DNA of 20,301 nucleotides from Vibrio sp. UBA2441. GTDB taxonomy: Bacteria > Pseudomonadota > Gammaproteobacteria > Enterobacterales > Vibrionaceae. A program made the position numbers and the translations under genes. Under the pieces are notes generated by a model, which was given only the letters and a program-made list of their open reading frames with translations, did not search any database and was not told where the DNA came from. The DNA lies in assembly GCA_002342685.1 (NCBI GenBank), contig DDQN01000030.1, positions 1 through 20,301 of the forward strand, read 5' to 3'. Shown here in pieces: positions 1 through 6,371 of the stretch (positions are counted from its first letter, which is position 1; the number at the start of each line of letters is the position of its first letter).

Positions 1-232
1 GTTGATTGGGTATAGATAAATTCGACTAGGCACCGAACATTAAATTTAATAACAAGCGTAATCATTACAGCTTGGTTACAAATATGCCTATATGAAAAAA
101 TAACGACAAGTTGCATAAACAATATAATTCCCATGCTGTGCCAGTGAAATAATAGTCACTAAAAATACATAAACTTGCATAGCATTTATTTCTACAACAA
201 TTTAAATTTAAACTTAATATCAAGGAAAAAAA

Positions 233-1534
233 ATGATAGTTTTCGAATTATTAATCGTACTGCTCTTTATATTTTTAGGAGCAAGAATAGGTGGCATTGG
301 TATCGGGTTAGCCGGTGGTGCTGGTGTTATTGCATTAACTATGTTCCTAGGACTAGACGCAGGTAGCATTCCGGTTGACGTTATTCTTATTATTATGTCA
401 GTTATTACTGCTATTGCGGCGATGCAAGTTGCCGGCGGAATGGATTGGCTAGTAGACCTAGCAGAAAAGTTCCTTCGTAAAAATCCAAAACATATCACTT
501 TCTATGCCCCTATCGTAACCTATTTCATGACGTTACTGGCAGGTACTGGTCACACTGCATTCTCTACTCTTCCTGTTATTGCCGAAGTTGCAAAAGAACA
601 GGAAATTCGCCCTTCAAGACCATTATCTATTGCCGTAGTTGCCTCTCAAATTGCCATCACAGCGTCTCCAATTTCAGCGGCTGTTGTGTTCTTTTCTGGT
701 ATCCTGCAACCTTTAGGTGTGGATTACTTAACATTGCTTGCGGTTTGTATCCCAACTACGTTTACTGCTTGTATGGTTGGTGCTTTTGTTGCCAACCTAA
801 TGGGTGGTAAATTGAAAGATGATCCTGTCTATCAAGAGCGTATGGCAAAAGGTCTAATTAAAATGCAAGGCGCTACCAAGCGCGATATTCTGCCTACTGC
901 AAAAACGTCTGTGTATATCTTCATTTTTGCTATCGTTGCTGTCGTTTCTTACGCGACAATGATCAGTGGAACGGTTGGACTTATCGAGAGCCCAACTATC
1001 GGCCGTAACCACGCGATTATGGCTATTATGTTAACCGCTGCTACCACCATCGTATTGGTCACCAAAATCGATGCATCAAAAATCTCGAATGCTGCAACGT
1101 TTAAGTCAGGCATGAGCGCATGTGTTTGTGTACTTGGTGTTGCGTGGTTGGGGGATACTTTCGTTTCTAGCCATATCAACGAGATCAAAGAGTTCTCTGC
1201 ACATATCCTTGAGTTATATCCGTGGATGTTAGCAATTACCCTATTCTTTGCATCTATGCTGCTTTATTCACAAGGTGCAACAACAACAGCGCTAATGCCT
1301 GCTGCTCTTGCCATCGGTGTTGCGCCACTCACCGCTGTTGCGTCTTTTGCGGCGGTAAGCGCCCTGTTCGTACTTCCGACATACCCTACCCTATTGGCTG
1401 CGGTAGAAATGGATGATACCGGCTCTACTCGAATCGGAAATTATGTGTTCAACCACCCATTCTTTATCCCTGGTGTGGTGACCATTTCGACTTCAGTTGC
1501 TCTGGGTTTTGCGTTTGGTGGACTATTAATCTAG
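233..1534 (+). CDS. dcuA: Anaerobic C4-dicarboxylate transporter, DcuA/DcuB family
   Basis: This 433-residue inner-membrane protein is hydrophobic throughout, with roughly 10-12 membrane segments, and has the same length as E. coli DcuA. The family exchanges aspartate, fumarate, malate and succinate during anaerobic growth. The DcuA/B-like stretches are LAGTGHTAFSTLPVIAEVAK (about residues 102-121), the following segment with ITASPISAAVVFF, and the C-terminal FVLPTYPTLLAAVEMDDTGS. The start ATG at 233 is preceded by AAGGA with a suitable gap. Aspartase follows on the same strand, as in the E. coli aspA-dcuA pair but in reversed order. A strong terminator separates the two, so aspA probably has its own promoter. 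DcuA is preferred over DcuB because of length and the aspA neighbour; the distinction is inferred. Confidence 0.93.
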   Translation: MIVFELLIVLLFIFLGARIGGIGIGLAGGAGVIALTMFLGLDAGSIPVDVILIIMSVITAIAAMQVAGGMDWLVDLAEKFLRKNPKHITFYAPIVTYFMTLLAGTGHTAFSTLPVIAEVAKEQEIRPSRPLSIAVVASQIAITASPISAAVVFFSGILQPLGVDYLTLLAVCIPTTFTACMVGAFVANLMGGKLKDDPVYQERMAKGLIKMQGATKRDILPTAKTSVYIFIFAIVAVVSYATMISGTVGLIESPTIGRNHAIMAIMLTAATTIVLVTKIDASKISNAATFKSGMSACVCVLGVAWLGDTFVSSHINEIKEFSAHILELYPWMLAITLFFASMLLYSQGATTTALMPAALAIGVAPLTAVASFAAVSALFVLPTYPTLLAAVEMDDTGSTRIGNYVFNHPFFIPGVVTISTSVALGFAFGGLLI

Positions 1535-1550
1535 TTTTTTGTGCGATATA

Positions 1551-1583
1551 CAAAAAAAGAGGGACTAGCTCCCTCTTTTTTTT
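1551..1583 (+). terminator. Rho-independent terminator after the dcu gene
   Basis: A 7-bp stem AGAGGGA/TCCCTCT (1558-1564 with 1570-1576) has a 5-nt loop and is preceded by an A-run and followed by eight T residues. It lies 17 bases after the dcu stop codon. Confidence 0.93.
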
Positions 1584-1749
1584 GTTTTTCGAATAAAGAA
1601 AGTATAAATAATGAATTAATTCTATTATTCAGATCACATAATTTAAATCATGCTAAAACTGCATTTAAAAGTACTTTTTAGCATTTTACTTAAAACTCTA
1701 TAAGTTTCATTATTTCCATATTACTTAATCCTCATTAAAGGCGGCCATC

Positions 1750-3180
1750 ATGGTTAATGGTTCAAATAAATTTCGTATCGAAGAAGACTTATTAGGCAAA
1801 TTAGAAATCCCTGCTGAGGCTTATTATGGCATTCACTCTCTTCGTGCAAAAAATAACTTTTCAATTTCACCGATGATAATTTCGGATGTACCAGAGCTTG
1901 TCAGAGGCATGATTTATACCAAAAAGGCCGCAGCTCAAGCAAACATGCAGCTTGGCACTATTCCTTCTGATGTTGGTAAGTATATCGTAGAAGCTTGTGA
2001 CTTAATTCTAGATACTGGTAAGTGCATGGATCAGTTTGTTTCTGATGTATATCAGGGTGGCGCAGGCACTTCTGTAAATATGAATGCAAATGAAGTTGTC
2101 GCTAACGTTGCACTAGAACTTATGGGGCATGAAAAAGGTGATTATCATATTATCAACCCTAACGATCATGTGAATAAAAGCCAATCAACCAATTGTGCTT
2201 ACCCTACCGGTTTCCGCGTTGCGGTATACAACAGTATCATGAAAATGATTACGTCTATTGAGCACCTGAAAGCCTCTTTTGATGCCAAAAGTGAAGAGCA
2301 TAAAGACACGTTAAAAATGGGACGCACCCAACTTCAAGATGCCGTGCCAATGACCTCTGGCCAAGAGTTTGGCGCTTACAGCATCCTTCTTAAAGAAGAA
2401 ATTAAGAACCTGAAATACGCAGCAAAACTACTGCTGGAAGTAAACCTTGGTGCAACCGCTATCGGTACTGGTCTAAATGCAGCGGAAGGATATCAGGGAC
2501 TCGCGGTTCAATACCTTGCACAAGCAACAGGCCTTGATTGTGTTCCTTCAGAAGATCTCATCGAAGCGACATCTGACTGTGGCGCTTATGTTACCGTTCA
2601 CGGAGCATTTAAGCGTCTGGCGGTTAAATTATCGAAAGTCTGCAATGATCTTCGTCTATTATCTTCAGGCCCACGTTCAGGATTAAATGAATTAAACCTT
2701 CCAGAAATGCAGGCAGGTTCTTCTATTATGCCAGCAAAAGTAAATCCGGTAATTCCAGAAGTCGTCAATCAAGTATGCTTTAAAGTAATCGGTAACGACA
2801 CAACAGTCACCTTCGCCGCAGAAGCCGGACAATTGCAATTAAATGTAATGGAGCCTGTTATAGGCCAGGCTATTTTTGAATCTATAGACTTGTTAAGCAA
2901 TGCGTGTATTAATCTTTCTGACAAGTGCATTGACGGTATTACTGTCAATAAAGAGGTTTGTGAAGACTTTGTATATAACTCAATTGGTATCGTGACTTAT
3001 TTAAATCCATTCATTGGCCATCACGAAGGTGATATTGTGGGTAAGATCTGCGCTGAAACCGGAAAGAGTGTAAAACAGGTGGTGCTTGAAAGAGGCTTAT
3101 TAACTGAAACTGATGTAGAAGAAATTTTCTCTACTAAAAACTTAATGAAACCTCAATATAAAGCTGAATTGTTCAACTAA
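1750..3180 (+). CDS. aspA: Aspartate ammonia-lyase (aspartase)
   Basis: This enzyme reversibly deaminates L-aspartate to fumarate and ammonia in the cytoplasm. It is a homotetramer of the fumarase/aspartase superfamily. At 476 residues it is almost the same length as E. coli AspA (478). The superfamily signature GSSIMPAKVNP lies at residues 323-333 and holds the flexible catalytic-serine loop. Other typical segments are YQGGAGTSVNMNANEV (101-116), NPNDHVNKSQSTN (137-149) and GRTQLQDAVPMTSGQEF (191-207). The start ATG at 1750 follows AAAGG at a usual distance. With the preceding DcuA-type carrier it forms an aspartate-to-fumarate module feeding anaerobic fumarate respiration. I looked for, and did not find, a convincing full CRP or FNR site in the 165 bp upstream. 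Confidence 0.96.
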   Translation: MVNGSNKFRIEEDLLGKLEIPAEAYYGIHSLRAKNNFSISPMIISDVPELVRGMIYTKKAAAQANMQLGTIPSDVGKYIVEACDLILDTGKCMDQFVSDVYQGGAGTSVNMNANEVVANVALELMGHEKGDYHIINPNDHVNKSQSTNCAYPTGFRVAVYNSIMKMITSIEHLKASFDAKSEEHKDTLKMGRTQLQDAVPMTSGQEFGAYSILLKEEIKNLKYAAKLLLEVNLGATAIGTGLNAAEGYQGLAVQYLAQATGLDCVPSEDLIEATSDCGAYVTVHGAFKRLAVKLSKVCNDLRLLSSGPRSGLNELNLPEMQAGSSIMPAKVNPVIPEVVNQVCFKVIGNDTTVTFAAEAGQLQLNVMEPVIGQAIFESIDLLSNACINLSDKCIDGITVNKEVCEDFVYNSIGIVTYLNPFIGHHEGDIVGKICAETGKSVKQVVLERGLLTETDVEEIFSTKNLMKPQYKAELFN

Positions 3181-3195
3181 CCGTTAATATAGAAA

Positions 3196-3263
3196 ACCTG
3201 TCCACATGGTCAGGTCTATACTTAAAGACTCGCAAAGGACCAAAAGGGCTTTTGTGAGTCTTT
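3196..3263 (+). terminator. Hairpins after aspA, probable terminator region
   Basis: Two hairpins follow the aspA stop. The first is ACCTG...CAGGT (3196-3200 with 3211-3215), with an extra CCA/TGG inside. The second is longer: AAAGACTCGCAAA (3224-3236) pairs with TTTGTGAGTCTTT (3251-3263), 13 bp with one G-U pair. Only a short T-run ends the second stem, so termination could be weak. It may also serve the convergent argB transcript from the other side. Confidence 0.55.
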
Positions 3264-3324
3264 AACGTCTTCAGTGAGGGATTCTTACATCGATACTTTC
3301 AACGTACCCGTTCAGTCAGGCCTT

Positions 3325-3376
3325 GGCAGAATGGATAGATGTTTGGGATAAACCTTCATCCTGATTTGATTCTGCC
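3325..3376. repeat. Inverted repeat between aspA and argB
   Basis: GGCAGAAT (3325-3332) and ATTCTGCC (3369-3376) form a perfect 8-bp inverted repeat with a 36-base spacer. The inner GGAT/ATCC can extend the fold. It lies just past the argB stop on the minus strand. There is no T-tract on either side, so I do not call it an intrinsic terminator. Confidence 0.45.
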
Positions 3377-3386
3377 AGTCTTTTGC

Positions 3387-4166
3387 TTATACCCAAAACT
3401 TAGTACCGATACTTTTACCAGAAAATAATGCCGCCAGTTGTTCCGGGTAATGCCAAGTCGCCACTTCTACCGGCCGGCCCAGTGCTTTCGCTGCCTCAAA
3501 AGCCGCCCGTACTTTCACCACCATACCGTCGGTTATCACTCCTTCTGCAATCATGGCTTCAGCGTCCAGTTCGGTCAGCTTTGGCAACAGATTACTTTTA
3601 TCATCAATCACCCCGATAACATCTGACAGTAGTACTAGGTCGGCATCTAAAGTTAGCGCCACCGCGACCGCGGCTTGATCGGCATTAACATTCATCAACT
3701 GTCCCCCAGCATCCAAGCCGATCGAGCTAATGATAGGAATAAAACCAGCAGTTATGATCTGATCCACCAGTTCCCTGTTTCCAGCAGTGGCTTTGCCGAC
3801 CGCACCCAATTCAGAGTCAAGCTCAGTGACCTCACACAAACCACCATCCGCCAGACTCAGGCCAACCGCCGCCACACCTGCTTTTATCGCCTGCCCTTGT
3901 AGCAATTTATTAGCTGTGCCCGCCAACGCACCGGCAACATAACAGATCTGGTTTTTTGGTGTTACCCTCAGTCCTTCTTTTTTTACGGTTTTAAACTGTA
4001 ACTTTTGCATTAAATCGTCCACCAAGTAACCGCCCCCATGCACCAACACTATTGGTCGCTCGGCAACTCTCTGATACCGGCTAATCGCCACAAACAATTT
4101 CTCTAACGTGTCAACACAAGACAAAACTGTACCACCTAACTTAATCACCAACGGATTCTGACGCAT
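3387..4166 (-). CDS. argB: Acetylglutamate kinase
   Basis: This enzyme phosphorylates N-acetyl-L-glutamate with ATP, the second step of arginine/ornithine synthesis. The 259 residues match E. coli ArgB (258). The amino-acid-kinase fold is clear: VIKLGGTVL near the N terminus with the phosphate-binding lysine, VHGGGYLVDDLM, and NVNADQAAVAVALTLDADLV with the nearby LLSDVIGVIDD, followed by GMVVKVRAA with the second active-site lysine. It lacks the N-terminal helix found in the arginine-inhibited hexameric kinases, which suggests (inference) the arginine-insensitive E. coli-like form. The start is preceded by AGGAG with a good gap, 10 bases after the argC stop, so the two are translated from one message. 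Confidence 0.95.
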   Translation of the reverse strand: MRQNPLVIKLGGTVLSCVDTLEKLFVAISRYQRVAERPIVLVHGGGYLVDDLMQKLQFKTVKKEGLRVTPKNQICYVAGALAGTANKLLQGQAIKAGVAAVGLSLADGGLCEVTELDSELGAVGKATAGNRELVDQIITAGFIPIISSIGLDAGGQLMNVNADQAAVAVALTLDADLVLLSDVIGVIDDKSNLLPKLTELDAEAMIAEGVITDGMVVKVRAAFEAAKALGRPVEVATWHYPEQLAALFSGKSIGTKFWV

Positions 4167-4176
4167 TTTCCGACTC

Positions 4177-5181
4177 CTATACCAGCGCGGCTAATTGTGG
4201 AAAACCATGACGAATATTTATGCACTGAATCGCTTGGCTTGATGCCCCTTTCAACAAATTATCAATCGCTGATGTTAATACAATGTGTTGGTCTTGTACC
4301 TTCCAGCCTATATCGCAAAAGCAGGTATTGGCAACACTATGAATACTTGCAGTTTGTTCACCCAGCAACCGAACTATCTCTTGCCCGGCATAAGCAGTTT
4401 GCATCGCCTCCGCCACCTGTTCAGCAGTCACACCCTCCGCCAATTTAGCGGTAATGGTGGCCAAAATACCGCGTTTGAATTTACCTAAGTGTGGAGTAAA
4501 TATGACATCACACCCTAAGTGATGAGTTATTTCCGGCTGATGGCGGTGATTAAAAATCCCATAAGCCTGCAAGCTAACCTCACAAAAGCTATTGATCTTG
4601 GTTATTTTACGCCCGGCACCAGACACACCGCTCACGGCATTAATGACTGGCCATTGGTTGCAATCAAGCAAACCTGCTTCAATCAGGGGCTTAAGTGCTA
4701 GCTGAGAAGCGGTTGGATAGCAACCAGGCACCGCGATCAGTTGAGCAGTTTTGATTTGTTTGCTATTCCACTCCGCCAACCCATACACCGCTTTCGATAG
4801 CCATTCAGGATGCTTATGGTTAAAGCCATAATAAACTCTATAAAAGTGATCAAACGGCACCCGGAAAGCGCCAGACAAATCAAATACGGTGCAACCTTGA
4901 GCGAGGAATATTGGTGCCAGGTTATGGCTCACTTCATGCGCTGTAGCCAATAACACGATATCTGCCTTTTTCGCAACCTCTTTTGGATCCAATAGAGGTT
5001 GCAAAGGCAAGTCCACCACGCCTTTAAGTTGGCCATACAGAGTACTTATTGGTTTATCGGCATCGAAACTGTTGGCCGACACATACAGGCCAGCCAACTC
5101 AAGTTGAGGGTGCTTGATAACCATTTTGGCTAGCTCTGCGCCTGTATAACCGCTCGCACCAATAATCAGGGTGTTCAACAT
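4177..5181 (-). CDS. argC: N-acetyl-gamma-glutamyl-phosphate reductase
   Basis: This enzyme reduces N-acetylglutamyl phosphate to the semialdehyde with NADPH, the third step of arginine/ornithine synthesis. The 334 residues match E. coli ArgC. Visible motifs are the NADP-binding GASGYTGAE (8-16), FDLSGAFR (100-107), the active-site cysteine in VPGCYPTASQ (Cys154, the same number as in E. coli), GVSGAGRK, and the HRHQPEI segment carrying a likely catalytic histidine. It is the middle gene of an argA-argC-argB set on the minus strand, 108 bp after the acetyltransferase stop. That gap has no obvious ArgR palindrome, though an AT-rich stretch could hold a promoter. Confidence 0.95.
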   Translation of the reverse strand: MLNTLIIGASGYTGAELAKMVIKHPQLELAGLYVSANSFDADKPISTLYGQLKGVVDLPLQPLLDPKEVAKKADIVLLATAHEVSHNLAPIFLAQGCTVFDLSGAFRVPFDHFYRVYYGFNHKHPEWLSKAVYGLAEWNSKQIKTAQLIAVPGCYPTASQLALKPLIEAGLLDCNQWPVINAVSGVSGAGRKITKINSFCEVSLQAYGIFNHRHQPEITHHLGCDVIFTPHLGKFKRGILATITAKLAEGVTAEQVAEAMQTAYAGQEIVRLLGEQTASIHSVANTCFCDIGWKVQDQHIVLTSAIDNLLKGASSQAIQCINIRHGFPQLAALV

Positions 5182-5289
5182 AAGAAATTCCGTTTTTTGC
5201 TGCTTTTAGGTTTAAAAAAGTTCTCTCGATGCAAAGTGTTGCTAGTTAAATAAATACCTAATTATTGAGGGAACAAATGCGTCAAACCA

Positions 5290-5949
5290 CTATTTGTCAA
5301 AACTCACCTCTAGCGCAACTTCATCACATACATGCTGTCGCGTACAACGCTCGCAGTCTTTCATGATCTTCTCAGGTAACAAGTTGCGTGACGTTAAAGT
5401 AAACCCCTGCTTTTTAAAGAAGTCGGGCACTCTGGTCAGCACAAACACTTTTTGAATTGTCGTTTTCCTCGCTTTTTCTACCAGGTGATCCACCAGCGCT
5501 TTTCCCTGGCCTCTTCGTTGAGCTCCCGGATAAACGCCCAATGAACGAATTTCCGCTAAGCGCGAATCATAGGCGTGTAAAGAGGCACATCCTGTCACTT
5601 TCCCCTGTTCTTCGGTAACCACAAATGATCCAATATCACGGACAATTTCATATTGCTCACGGGGTAAATTTTCACCTACTTCAGCCCAGTACTGCACCAT
5701 ACTTTCAATGGCATCAAGATCGTCCAGACAGGCGGTTCTTACTTTAATATCAACTAAATAGCTTTCAGCTTTTTTATTCATGCCATTACCTTTCTGACGA
5801 GATACAACTAGGCGTGGAGAGGGTACCACCATCTCTTGTAATGCCATTGATGGATCCGATCGCCGGGCAACATTGTGTTTGGCAAGACGAATATAAGTTT
5901 GCTTTTGTAATTTGGTATTATTCCGGGGACTTGCGGCTGTCTTTGTCAT
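5290..5949 (-). CDS. argA: Short stand-alone N-acetylglutamate synthase (GNAT)
   Basis: A GNAT acetyltransferase of 219 residues, or 163 if translation begins at Met57 (ATG at 5781-5779). The acetyl-CoA loop QRRGQGKAL is typical. The C-terminal motif with LPEKIMKDCERC and a CxxC-x5-C triplet (Cys199, Cys202, Cys208) resembles short NAGS enzymes such as mycobacterial Rv2747 and the GNAT domain of ArgH(A) fusions. These acetylate glutamate, the first step of arginine synthesis; the two next enzymes, argC and argB, follow. Both candidate starts have good ribosome sites: GAGAGG before the long form, AAAGG before Met57. The first 56 residues are basic and low in complexity, outside the GNAT fold. 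The short start fits the domain better; the long start is equally supported by the DNA. Confidence 0.82.
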   Translation of the reverse strand: MTKTAASPRNNTKLQKQTYIRLAKHNVARRSDPSMALQEMVVPSPRLVVSRQKGNGMNKKAESYLVDIKVRTACLDDLDAIESMVQYWAEVGENLPREQYEIVRDIGSFVVTEEQGKVTGCASLHAYDSRLAEIRSLGVYPGAQRRGQGKALVDHLVEKARKTTIQKVFVLTRVPDFFKKQGFTLTSRNLLPEKIMKDCERCTRQHVCDEVALEVSFDK

Positions 5950-6067
5950 ACTCTGATCCTCTCAATTAACCTATTAAGCCGTGTCAGTGCGATGAACAGT
6001 CCCGGGATGCTCACGCAGTGATGACTTTATATTAGAAATATTGAAATCAAAGCACTAGCTATTACCT

Positions 6068-6081
6068 GCCATAATTATGCC
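6068..6081. promoter_or_regulatory. Possible ArgR-like operator upstream of argA
   Basis: The imperfect palindrome GCCATAATTATGCC matches 9 of 14 positions of the idealised ARG box TGAATAATTATTCA, with the whole ATAATTAT centre conserved. It lies about 120 bp before the argA start. ArgR usually needs paired boxes and I do not see a second. This is a weak call. Confidence 0.2.
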
Positions 6082-6347
6082 AATTTCTGCTTGGTTTTAT
6101 TCACCGAAACGGGCCAGTTGGCTTCCAATTTCCCTACCACATAGCAGCGATTGGCAAGACAATAATGATCGGTATTACGCTGGTTCACAGTGAACACACA
6201 TTACAAGAGTATGTATTAAATACACTGTCACTATCTGAGCAATAGCTAGTTGATATCCACGTATTTAGAAGTGGTTATGACATGCGAAAAATGAATCAAA
6301 TAACCTTAATTGATACCTTAGATGATAGGCTAAAAGATGTTGATGAA

Positions 6348-6365
6348 GAGTCGCATAAGCGACTC
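6348..6365 (-). terminator. Hairpin after the Cache-PAS-nucleotidyltransferase gene
   Basis: GAGTCGC and GCGACTC form a perfect 7-bp stem with a 4-nt loop, 6 bases past the stop of the minus-strand sensor gene. On the minus strand it is followed by only a short T-containing stretch, so it is a plausible but weak terminator. Confidence 0.45.
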
Positions 6366-6371
6366 CCCCTT

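Larger units (their letters stand above)
5950..6371. other. Intergenic region upstream of argA and downstream of the sensor gene
   Basis: This 422-bp stretch holds no convincing gene. It should contain the promoter for the minus-strand arg set. I see a near-palindrome GCCATAATTATGCC (6068-6081), which shares its centre with ArgR boxes, and a hairpin at 6348-6365. A 31-codon open frame on the + strand (6282-6377) has no good ribosome site. Confidence 0.6.

Noticed and set aside
137..160. CRP site upstream of dcu (AGTGA...TCACT).
   Set aside because: The half-sites are separated by 8 rather than 6 bases, and the flanks do not match.
3325..3376. Terminator for argB on the minus strand.
   Set aside because: The inverted repeat is perfect at its ends, but it has a 36-base spacer and no T-run.
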